Made by a program: the position numbers and the translations under genes
NCBI GenBank assembly: GCA_037447655.1
Contig: JBBHKE010002616.1
Coordinates: 44,925-108,924 of the forward strand
DNA: 64,000 bases
Direction of reading: 5' to 3'
Source of the DNA: Zygnema cylindricum
Lineage: Eukaryota > Streptophyta > Zygnematophyceae > Zygnematales > Zygnemataceae
The notes under the pieces: model-generated
Seen by the model: only the letters and a program-made list of their open reading frames with translations
Databases searched by the model: none
What the model was told of the DNA's origin: nothing
Shown: positions 35,581 through 45,637 of the stretch, in pieces
Layout: every line of letters begins with the position of its first letter
Numbering within the stretch: the stretch's first letter is position 1

Positions 35581-36774
35581 TGAAACTCTGAGACCTCCAT
35601 TGGCCCTCAGAGTATGCAGATCCAAAAGAAGCTAATCTAGATAGTGCCGACTCCAAGTTAATATAAACCCAAGTGACTGACCCCTTGACAGTCAGAACCC
35701 CAATATAGATTCACCCCTGTGAAATAACACTTTCTGTGTGCTCAGTTCCACCACAGAACGCAAAGTTAGAATATGAGATTTGGACACATTCACCCACTTT
35801 GACTTTCCCTTAGAAATACAGCCACCCTGGCAGACAAAAACTCTGACCGACTACACCCCTGTGTAGCCTAGACTCCCCTGAGTCCGCAGCAAAAAGAATC
35901 ACTGAAAATGGTCAAGTAAATTGATAGTTATGGCTGGCCAAAGTTTGCCATTTATACAGGGTGCTCTCTGGGAGAGGCAGCTGCCTACCCAAAATTTTCT
36001 AAGTCCTATTCCCTCTCTAAAACTCTATCTACTGAAGTACGGCACCAATCAAATTACTGTATCGTACATAAAAGTACAGGTGCCGGTGTACTTTATGTAC
36101 GGCCATTGTACGACATGGCAAAAATGTCGACACGTGTCATATCCGGATTTGTTCCCGTAATCTCCGGAGTTGCCGCAATCCAATGTAGTGTTACCACGTG
36201 TCACTTAATGTGGCGGTGATCGCAAACCGCCAAAATCGTACGCCGTGATCTCCGCATCCTTCGCGGCCGTCCGATCAAATTTGGATTTCAATCGTGGCCG
36301 TCATAAATACCTGCGCGGTATTCTTTCCGGCGTCAAACAAACCGCGCGGTATTTATTTCGTAATCGTACCGTACGTCGTACTTTCCACAACTGTTTCTAT
36401 GCAGTATCCATATAGTTCTAGTTAAATGAATTATTCTTATAGTAACTATTTAAATAAATATCATACCTCTTAATATCTAATACAATTAAGACTATCTGGA
36501 TAAGACTACCGGCTATTGTCGGTTTGACAAGTGGGCAGGTACCAGGATCAAATCCTGGACCTGGCGAAACTATCTTTTACAGAAAATCCCCTATAAAACA
36601 ACTGTCTGTCTCCCTCTAGACAGCACAGGCAGCCATGGCTAACTCCTCCTTCAGTCTTCAGTGACTGCGACAAGTGTGGGGACTTGAGGAGGAGTTAGAG
36701 GCAGGCTGTCAATATCTACTATTTTGCTTTTTATTTTGCAATCTCTAGACCTAGAAAATACTTGAATTCCAACA
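35581..36774 (-). repeat. 5' LTR of element F, family 3 (1194 bp)
   Basis: Same length as the copy at 32403-33596 and nearly identical. It contains the T-arm-like hairpin at 36542-36558 and the U3 stem CTAACTCCTCCT / AGGAGGAGTTAG at 36639-36650 and 36687-36698. Confidence 0.95.
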
Positions 36775-36779
36775 GACCT

Positions 36780-37327
36780 TTTGTACATAAGCTCTTTGGG
36801 AGAGAGGGTCCTATCTCCTAATTTTTCTAAGTCCTATCTCTCTCACAGAATCTATCTACTGATGTACGAAGCCAATCAGATTACGGCTTCGTACACAAAA
36901 GTATAGCTGCCGATGTACATTCTGTACGGACACTGTACGACATGGCCTAAATGTCGACACGTGGTATGTCTGGATTCGCTCCCTTAATCCTCGGAGATGC
37001 CGCAATCCAATGTAATTCCGCCACGTGTCATCCGATGTGGCGATAACCACAAACCGCCGAAATTCCCTTCCGCGATTCGGCGTTAATTTCGGCCGTCGGA
37101 TTACATTCATATTAAATCGTAGTCGTAATAAATACATGCGCGGTATTTGTTTCGCTAAAGAAATAACTGTGCGGTATTCGTTTCTTATTCGTACCGTAAT
37201 CTGTACTTTTACATTACTGGATCTATGTATCTTGTAAACCGTTACAGTTAAATGAATTATCCTACCTGATAATGTTTAATTAAATATCAAACCATATAGT
37301 ATGTAACACTAGTAAGAGACTTAACGG
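36780..37327 (-). repeat. 5' LTR of element E, outer piece, truncated
   Basis: It resumes the LTR interrupted at 32402 and follows the 3' LTR of E closely until GAGACTTAACGG at about 37327. The last ~500 bp (U3 start, U3 hairpin and T-arm-like site) are missing. It contains the GTAC inverted repeat 36864-36894 with perfect 10-bp arms. Confidence 0.88.
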
Positions 37328-39612
37328 CACTTGTAGTGTTTTTTAGCCCCTTTGGGGTTTTCATCTCTCACATTTAATGGTCGTCAACATTTTTATATTT
37401 CAAATCATGTCTTGTACTTGGATGGTATTTAGATCACTATCGTACGTGATAACTTTTAGGAAAGCTTAAAAGAACGATTTTTTTTTTGGCGGGGTGCTTA
37501 CCTTAGCAAAAAAGGCAAACGTAAAACTTAAAACAAACGCTTAACTTTTTTTTCATTGAATTTTTTTCCGAAGAGATTTGCCCTTAATTCGGAAGAGTGG
37601 GCATGACGGTCTTGTCCTGTTATGAAATGCAACGACAAAAAACGTTATCAGTATCTATGAATTATAGATTTTTAGTCGCTTTCGAGGAAAGCTTTATATA
37701 GGCGGTGTGTGTGTCATCGTTTTTTTTTGTCCGTCGGCAGTACAGACCGTTGTTCCGATGGCACAATGTAACGTTGCCGTGCGTCCGCGGTATAACCGTC
37801 GTACACTGGCAAAATGTAACGTTGCCATCCGTTTGCAGTACGGATCGTCGTACTGTTGGCTTAATAAAATGTTCCCGTCCGTCTGCAATATGGACCGTCG
37901 TACCGCTCTCACAATGTAATGTTGCCGTCCGTCAGCATCTAACATTGCTGTCCGTAAGCATCTACGGACGACTACCGGCCGTACCGCTGGCAGAATTGCT
38001 GCATTCACATCGGAAATGGATGATGAATGAGATGATAAAATGAATGATCCTGTACCCTTCATTTCGGAAAAAAACAAAAACAGAGGCGCCAAACTGACCG
38101 ACTGCTCGGCTGTCAACCTTTTTAGAGCGTAGCGACAGACAAAATATACGATTTGGAGCATAGCGACGGACAAAACATACGGTCAAGTGCGTCAAAACTT
38201 GAAACTTGTGGTAAGTCATCATTTTCTTCGTAGACCCTTTTCGGAATGCAGAAATCCGACTTTGAAAAAACATGAAGTCGCATCCCGAATGATTCATCTG
38301 TACTGTAACGAAATTTCTGATGTACGATGGTTTGGTACGGAGGAATTTGAATCATTAGGCACTTAATTGTACGTCAGCATGATTCACATAGCGACGTTTT
38401 AGTTGACGTGAGATGATGTCAAGGGCGTTTCACGTCCTAACAAAACAAAAGGACATTCGTTTCCTCATCTCATTCATCATCCATTTCTGGTGTGAATGCA
38501 GCAAATGTAACGTTGTCGTCAACTGACTCTACTAACGACTACAGGAAAAGGTACGGGACCATCCAGGGAAAAGGTACGGGTGTTCGTTTTTTGTAACGGG
38601 CATGAAAAATGGGCCTGAAAAAAGGGCATGTAAACTGGACAGGGTACATGCCCGTGTAACGGGTGTTGATTTACTTGTATAAAGAACAAGAGAGCATTAA
38701 CATTTACTGTAGTTGCCTGCGCGATTGCTTTGTTGCCAAGGTTTGGCGTAGCAGTTTAGTTTCCAAGTGAGCCCTCGGTTGTAGCTTTTTTCCTTTGTAT
38801 ACAAGACTGGAGTTGGAACAGAATTATCCTCATTACTAAAATTATTAAGAATTATTCATTCTTGGAACAAAATTTATTATTTTGTGGGTTGATCTAGACC
38901 CTCTCAAATAGTTCAAAAAATTGGTGGGAGTTGTTTTCGTCTATTTTTTTTTTTTGCTATTTTTGCCTCTTTGTACCCTCTGTGTGTAATCGTACAAACT
39001 TCTTGTGTCCTACGTACGCAAAAGTACACGAGGCGTAATTTCAAAGCCGAACAAAAAAAGATGTTTGGCGTTAGGACTCAGAGTTACGGCCTGAGGCCTA
39101 AAAAGACAAAACGTCAAGATAATGCACTTTTTGTCGGTATGCACGGCGTTAATGAATCCAACCGTTAGGAAGTCGCATGGGTGACAGCCTGCGAAGCACG
39201 CCATATTTAATATGTACGCGTGACAGCCGTCAGCAACATGCACTCTTTGCATGAGATTCTCCTTACTGATAAAAAGTACACCGAATCTTGGCGTATTGTC
39301 CTTTTAAGCCGCTTTACCCTGAGGGCAAATGTCCACTTGTCGTATTCATGAGAAATGCATTATTATCCTAACAAAATTATTAACGTAATAAAACGATCGC
39401 CCGGGATCGCGCGAAGTGACGACGCCAAAATTTTGGAACCACAAACCCACAATATTTTCTGGACGCCACAATATTTTTACGTGCTCGAATTTGGTTGGTC
39501 AGCATCCCAACCAAGAAGTGACGACGAAGAATTTGTTGGGACGAAAAGTGTTTACCGGTCCGTTAACTTTTTGGGCTAACGGAGGGCTTTTCGTTACTCA
39601 GCATACTTAAAT
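37328..39612. repeat. Non-coding region with a ~50-bp tandem array and an inverted repeat
   Basis: No gene recognised. At 37735-37945 four degenerate copies of a unit containing AATGTAACGTTGCCGTCCGT recur about every 50 bp. A 40-bp inverted repeat occurs at 37996-38035 and 38465-38504 with only a few mismatches, enclosing 430 bp. The right arm is followed by another AATGTAACGTTGTCGTC unit. Short purine repeats (GGAAAAGGTACGGG) lie at 38543-38580. The rest shows nothing. Confidence 0.5.
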
Positions 39613-39917
39613 CATAGTTCAAAAGTAGGAGAAAGTAGGCCCATACAATATGCCTTTTGTATGCAAAACATACAATATGACCTTAAGACCCATATTGTAT
39701 TCGGACCTATTCGGACCAATTAAAACATTCGGACCAAAAATTGGACCAATTAAAACATTCGGACCAAAAAATTTTATTTACACCGTCAGATTCGGACGAT
39801 CGGACGCTCGCTGTTCAAAGTAGCGATCTAAGAAGGTCACATGAAAATCATATAACACAACTTACAATAAAGGCGCCGACCAAAGGCCTACCATAAAACG
39901 CCTACTTTTGAACTATG
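39613..39917. mobile_element. MITE copy 1 of a hAT-like family (305 bp)
   Basis: Ends CATAGTTCAAAAGTAGG and CCTACTTTTGAACTATG are perfect inverted repeats. Flanking 8-mers ACTTAAAT and ACTTAGGG share five of eight bases. The interior matches the other two copies: ACCCATATTGTATT, then CGATCGGACGCTCGCTG..AGCGATCTAAGAAGG, then CATAACACAACTTAC-like segments. No coding capacity. Confidence 0.75.
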
Positions 39918-40194
39918 ACTTAGGGTATGTCCCCATGTATTAAAGTATATACTTTTCTCTGTCTTTTTGCCCTAAAATCCAGGGAACTTTGACAAAAACT
40001 TTAGCCGTACGAAAAAATCATTTTTACCAAAGTAAAGTAAACGTCAATTCATACTTTGGATGTACGGCATGTTTGTCGTCATGTGAACGCATTTTGGCGT
40101 TTTCCCCCTTTTCGACCCCCGGGCAAGAGAATCCAGCCCAAAAAAAAACTTCATCCAAAATCACCTCGAGGGGGTGATTTTAGTTCAAGTACAG
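39918..40194. other. No gene recognised; short perfect hairpin at 40157-40181
   Basis: The stretch between the two small elements has no convincing reading frame. AAAATCACC-TCGAGGG-GGTGATTTT at 40157-40181 is a perfect 9-bp stem directly beside the next terminal inverted repeat. Confidence 0.5.
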
Positions 40195-40736
40195 TACACC
40201 GCCAATCGTTATCAGCGTTGTGTACGCTAATTCCGTCCCGCTTTTTTTTTTTTTATTCTCCATTAGTGTAGTTTATTCTATTTTTTTCTTTATTCTATTT
40301 AGGGTTATTTTCAGTACGTTGTCTCTTAAATAGAGTGGTGCACGGTCAGTGTCAGACCGTACATAAATGTACTTTTTTAAGTTAAAAAGTACAATAAATT
40401 AGTTTTAGTAACCGCAGACGCATGAGAATGTGTGTTCTAAAAAGGGAAAAAACCAGGTCGTAAAAAATCCCGCTCGCACATATTCGTCCGACAGCCGCGT
40501 TTCGACCGTGTGAATGTACGATTTGTGTACGATTTGTCAGATTTTGTAAAGAGACCTATATTAGTGTAAGCATGTTTGCGACCGACATTTTTTGTTTCAA
40601 AGATCCAAATTACCATAACCAAACAATTAGAATGTATGATTTTTTCCAAAATTTTCAAATTCTTAAATAGCGTACACCACGGTAATTATTTTTATACGCT
40701 AAAAAAACTTACACGCTAATAACGATTGGCGGTGTA
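40195..40736. mobile_element. Small TIR element, TACACCG family, copy 1
   Basis: The left end TACACCGCCAATCGTTATCA is mirrored by TAATAACGATTGGCGGTGTA at the right end. The TA at each border may be a 2-bp target duplication, as in Tc1/mariner-like MITEs. The interior is AT-rich without a transposase. The inverted repeat continues for about 35 bp with a few mismatches (AGCGTT..TACGCTA). Confidence 0.65.
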
Positions 40737-41599
40737 CCGCCCAAACAGTGAATGAAAAATGACCCACGGACGCGCCACAAGAGTGTGAAAATTTTAGGAC
40801 GAGGGAGAGTCCTCGCTATATTTCTCCGTGCCGTCACGCGCATGTACGGAAAAAAATCTGCAGGGGTCTCCAACCTTCACTTTCATTTATGGGGTCCTTT
40901 GCAAAATTTTGCGCCGTCGTCGCCTCTCCCCTCTCCCTCTCACACCATCGCTTTTATCTCACACTGTTTAGAATGAGAGACGACAATATTGGTATAAAAT
41001 GAAAGATATTTTAAAAATATTATTTTTGACAATTTTTAGGTTTTTTTTTAATGGCAAGTCGAGCGAGAAAAGTAGAAAAAACGAAATCGGAAAACCATGG
41101 CAGAAAGTTATTGAATCAGTGACGTTGACGTTGTCATAAGTGAGCGTGACGTCACAATATCACCAAACCCTAAACATCTACGATTTCACAAAAATCTAGA
41201 CGTCTACCACTGTCGCTGTTTTTGTTGGCGTCACAACTCGTCGGAAGTTGCGCAGTCGCCTTCATCCGTCACAAGTTGTACCTACGTCTACAACCGTCAC
41301 ATTTCAAAGTTCCGATTGCATTTTCGCATAGTTGTTCAAATCGTACGATTTTTTCCTTTTTCGCCGGCCGTGTGAATTGCTAATTTTATTATGACGGTCG
41401 ACGTTCGCAAGCGCGGCAAAATTTTAAGCGGCTGAAACAATACTATGAAAGTCAAAGATGTCCAACCGATTGACCGTCAAATTTATGCTCAACGGTACTT
41501 TATTTGTGTCAATGTGTACTTCAAACGTACGTTTTTGACAAAATGACGTAAGTGACTGTGCGCAACCAAAACAGTCACTGTCATGATCAATTCCCTTTT

Positions 41600-42330
41600 C
41601 CATTATATAACGTACAACTTCCGTGGTATTTCTGTTCAGTTCACTGAACAGAAAGTACCAATAAGTACGACGCATATTTCCCGTTTTATTCCGTACATAT
41701 CCGTAAAAAAATGTACAGTTACAGTAATTTGTTTACATGTTCCCGTAAATTGCAGTTTCAGTTTTCAGTACACGTTTTTTTACGATTTTTTCAAAAGTCA
41801 CGAATTATACGTTTCAATCGAGAAAAAGGAAAAAATCGCTCGATTTGAACAACTATGGTTTGAATCATAGTTGTTCAAACCGTTTAGTACTAACGATTCA
41901 ATCGCGATGAACTATACGTAAGTAACGCATTGAACGATTTGAAGAAATCGTTAAAATCGTTAGTGATTTTGTATCTGTACTATTTTGTACATGTAAAAAT
42001 TTATTCCGTATGATTGTACAGAATTCAAACTTACCGCGCGCGCAAATGGTACAACACTGAAACGTCTCTTTTCGTAAAAGTTCGTACTTTTTTGGTAAAA
42101 TTTCGTACTTTCCCGTAAAATTTTGTACATTTCCCGTGAAAGTTATGTTCAGTTTACCGGACAGAAAGTACTAAGAAGTGCAACGTATCTTCTCGTCAAA
42201 GTCCGTACATTTCCGTAAATATTTCGTACAGTTTACCGGAAAGAAAGTACTCCGCGTTATTTTGCGATTTTTTCAAGAGTTACGAATTATACGTAGAAAT
42301 CGGGAAAAAGCAAAAAAATCGCACGATTTG
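41600..42330. repeat. Two diverged direct copies of a ~230-bp module with hairpins
   Basis: The order 'CAGTT..CTGAACAGAAAGTAC, ..CGATTTTTTCAA(A/G)AGT, ACGAATTATACGT, CGATTTGAACAAC' occurs at about 41630-41856 and again at about 42145-42335. The first copy contains CTGTTCAGT-TC-ACTGAACAG (41632-41651). It ends in TTTGAACAACTATG / CATAGTTGTTCAAA (41844-41857 and 41866-41879), a perfect 14-bp stem with an 8-base loop. No coding sequence was recognised. Confidence 0.5.
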
Positions 42331-42432
42331 AACAACAGCGGTTTAAATAGAGTTCCAAAATTAAAAATAAATAACAAGAAAATTGAAACCATATTGTAGC
42401 TCTCACTCCTCCTACCTCCAACCCTAGAATCC

Positions 42433-42699
42433 ATGGCGGATTTGGAAGCTCAATCCATGCCGCCCTCCTTTTCTTCTTCCGAACGACTGCCACGTGTCAA
42501 TCCTTCTGCTGCTCGTTTTCCATTTTGTCTTGTCTGGACTCCTCTTCCAGTGATGGCCTGGCTAGCCCCGTTTGTGGGCCATTTAGGGATCTGTACGGAA
42601 GAAGGCGTTATTTTGGATTTTGCGGGAGCCTATTTTGTGAATGTGGATGGATTTGCTTTTGGAGCCACTTCAAGATATTTGCAATTAAAGCCGGAAAAG
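42433..42699 (+). CDS. RTE1-like: First coding exon of an RTE1-like (DUF778) membrane protein, partial gene
   Basis: The 89 codons include [39 protein letters not shown] and [15 protein letters not shown], which match the start of plant REVERSION-TO-ETHYLENE SENSITIVITY1 and, less closely, animal TMEM222. RTE1 acts at Golgi/ER membranes and promotes signalling by the ethylene receptor ETR1. The start ATG at 42433 has a CCATGGCG context after a pyrimidine-rich leader. The exon ends at AAG|GTAAAT (42699/42700) in phase 0; reading through the donor adds 20 unrelated codons and a stop at 42762. I found no second exon (the family's Cys/His-rich NCHSF block) downstream. The gene may have a very long intron, or this is an orphan exon. 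Confidence 0.8.
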
Positions 42700-42701
42700 G
42701 T

Positions 42702-43387
42702 AAATATTAGAGATGGTTTTTTTGAAAAAAAAAATAAAAATAGACGCGTATGGTTGTTTTGAATAGGGATGATTTTTTAATCATTTATAAATTTACACCA
42801 AATGCGCTTTAACGTCATTTTTTTCTTTTAACTCTAATAGCCATGTAAGGTGTACATATTTTTTGTTATGGTGTAATATTTTTTGTTATATTTTTTGTTA
42901 TAATTTTTGTTATATTTTTTGTTTTTTAGCAAATAACTATTCCGTGAATGGCTATTAGAGCTAAGGAATTATTTCGATATTTGTGTTATTAATTCTTATT
43001 CGGTTCCAAATGACGTGGTTGATTTAAAAAAAAAAAGCTTTAAGAAAAAGAAATTACTAGTATTAAAGCTGATTTGTGATTATGGGGCGAAGAAAACAGG
43101 CAACAAATTTTGAGCTGTTAGCTCTAATTCGTATATATTATATTCGTAGTATTCCGTAAAAGCCTAAAAAGATTTTATTTAAGAACATGAACACAAAAAG
43201 TTAGTATAAAGGTTAACGGAAGTCCCTGGCATGATTGAAGACGAGAATATGCTCTACATTAATTATTGATTTTTCAATTTACGTTGTTCAAATTTGGTGT
43301 TCAAGGCCCAAAACTGTGCAGTGTTGAATTGCTTCGGTAACATTTTCTTTGACATGTTAAAAAATGGTATTCACATTACTAGAGGTG
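42702..43387. other. AT-rich sequence after the RTE1-like exon, presumed intron
   Basis: It starts with the splice donor GTAAATATTAG. It contains repeats of TTTTTGTTATA (42860-42925) and no open frame with recognisable similarity. Confidence 0.4.
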
Positions 43388-43672
43388 AGCATAACATGTC
43401 CTTTAGCATAACATGTCCTTTTTCACATAATATGTCCTTTAAGATGATATCTTCTTTACATAAGATGTTCTTCAAGATAAATATTTTTTAACAGAACATG
43501 TTCATTGAGGTGACATGTTTTCCAACATAACACGTTCTATGACATAGTATGTTCTTCGACATAATATGTTCTTTAAGATAAATGTTCGCTAACATAACAC
43601 GTTTTTTGAGATAACATGTTCTTTAACATGTTATGTTCTTCAACATAATATGTACTTAAGCATGGTATATTC
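43388..43672. repeat. Degenerate ~18-bp minisatellite (ACATAACATGTTCTTTA type)
   Basis: About fifteen imperfect units of the form (G/A)ACATAACATGTTCTTTA follow one another, with variants such as CATAATATGTCCTTT. Each unit contains the ACATGT palindrome or a close variant. It lies in the presumed intron after the RTE1-like exon. Confidence 0.8.
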
Positions 43673-44041
43673 GCAAATGTTTTTCACACTGTTAGAAGTA
43701 AACCTTGTGATCATCTTTTACCAAATCGCAGTCACATAAGGTCAATGATGGACCTTTTGGATCATATACTGAGTGGAAAATGTGATCTGATATGCTTATT
43801 TTGTCGTGAGATTAGGCTTCAAATGAAGGTCTCTCTTTGAAGATAGATTTACATTAGTCAACTTTTGCCCGATTCATTTCGTTTTTTTTTCTATCATAAT
43901 CGGTTGCCCATATATTCAACGCCTTCCTTCATTTTTTGGATATTTTGTTGCAAGCCTCGATTTCCATTTCCAAGATGTATACCAATGAAGAATACGAAGA
44001 GACTCTTGAATTGATTTGTGAGATGTAGAAAGTCTTTGCTA

Positions 44042-44075
<34 letters not shown>

Positions 44076-45637
44076 GGCGAAAATAGGTTCCACCAGAAAT
44101 TATTACACTAGGACCGCATATCATAAATGCAATTATATATAACCTGGTTTAGTGATAATATTGCAATTATAACAAAAGATTGGCATGCGAAGCACATCAA
44201 TAGATTCAGATAGTACAACTTATTGAACTTGACTTTATTTGAAAAGTTTGTGACCTAATTTCAAGGGTTTTTTAGGGTTTTAAGTATTTAAGAGAGGCAC
44301 TCTTTAGTGTCAGAGATAGGCACTCTTTAGTGTCAGAGATCTTTGTCCCATAGGGAAATTCCAAAATCAGCATATATAGATAAATGATGACAATAAATCT
44401 CTAGAGAGCCTTAATATTCAATCAATATCCAATAATTTACATTTACTCCTTACAAGTCCAATCATGTATCACATTATTATTATTATTATTTAAACAACTT
44501 CCTTCCCAAATTATCTTATAGAAAACCATCAATCATCATTCAAGTACGATATTATTTTGTAAATCACCGACAATATCCACAACAAAAAAATAGATAAGAC
44601 TACTTTATCCTATACAAAAATCGCATAAAAACCATTCAGAAGTACAATTATAACGCTTGAATTACCCAAATTTCGCATCGGAATAGTTATTTTTTCTTCT
44701 CATCCATTATACCAATGTCATCATTTTTATGTCTACCCTAAAAAATGCCTTAGGCATGTCTAACTTTTTAAAATATCAATTGTGAATCTTCTCTGTTCCA
44801 ATATTAAAAAAAGGAAAAAAAAAAAAAAACTACACTCATTAAAGAGCACAAAATGACCACAAAATGCCAACTTGATCAAATAATGGACACAAAGGACAAG
44901 AACGTCACTCTCCCTCTTCCTCCCTCTCTTTCATCTTATCCCCTCTTATGTCTGAATCTGACATTCTACATTTTTAAAAAATGACAAAAAATAAAAATAT
45001 CAATCTTTAAAAATGACATACCCAAGGCATATTGTCCATCTCAATTTTTGCTCGGTAAGATCGAGCTCTCGCAAGATCGAATCTTTTCCGATATAGGACA
45101 AAAAACACCCCAAATATCCCTTTTTTTAACACAAACCCAACTGGAATTTCTCTCCCAAGCCATAATTTGTTCGTAAAAAGAACGAAATAATCTTTTCCGT
45201 TTTTACAACAATTCCAGTTCTTCTTTCCGATGGAGACTCGACAGAGAATTAATCAAATATATGATGAAACCAACGAAAATCCCATCATTTTCTCCATAAA
45301 CTCCTCCTTGTAGATACACCACTGTTGTTTGTCAGATTCCACCCCAAAAAAAAAGGGGGAAATCCATTCAAACAACACTGAGAAATGAAAAATGATTTCG
45401 TTCTCCTCCTTTACACCCTTCCTTCCCCCTCCCCCACCCTCTTTCCCTCCCCACCTCCTCCCACTTCCCTACTGCACTTTCTGTACATTCCACCCGTCTT
45501 TTTTTCCCATACATAAACAGGCCTACTAATAAACACCAGAAAAAAAAACAGAAAAAAAACTTCCCTGAACGAATAAAAAAGGTAACAAAACAGAAGTGCC
45601 TCTCTCCCCTCTCTAGCTCCTCCTCCCCTCTTTCGTC
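43673..45637. other. No gene recognised; poly-A tract and short tandem duplication
   Basis: A 28-base A run at 44049-44076. The unit GGCACTCTTTAGTGTCAGAGAT occurs twice in tandem at about 44296-44341. (ATT)n near 44476-44490. The rest is AT-rich, with a pyrimidine-rich stretch near 45395-45480. No exon of the RTE1-like gene was seen. Confidence 0.45.

Larger units (their letters stand above)
32403..36774 (-). mobile_element. Young, compact non-autonomous copia element F (TSD GACCT)
   Basis: Two LTRs of 1194 bp each enclose only 1984 bp. GACCT flanks it at 32398-32402 and 36775-36779. By eye the LTRs differ at roughly a dozen positions, about 1%, so this is the most recent dated insertion in the window. 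The interior keeps a gag and an abbreviated pol that lacks recognisable protease, integrase core and RT palm. Mobilisation must have depended on proteins supplied by a related element. Confidence 0.93.
26772..37327 (-). mobile_element. Ty1/copia element E, interrupted by element F and truncated at its 5' end
   Basis: A complete 3' LTR (26772-27828), pol and gag (27829-32172) and a 5' LTR split into 32178-32402 and 36780-37327 by F. The 5' LTR stops at 37327, about 500 bp short, with unrelated sequence following. The five bases before the left end are GTATT, but the matching copy is lost with the truncation. E lies in the 3' LTR of D. Confidence 0.88.

Noticed and set aside
43388-43672. CRISPR array
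   Set aside because: Units are short, degenerate and contiguous without unique spacers, and the genome is eukaryotic.
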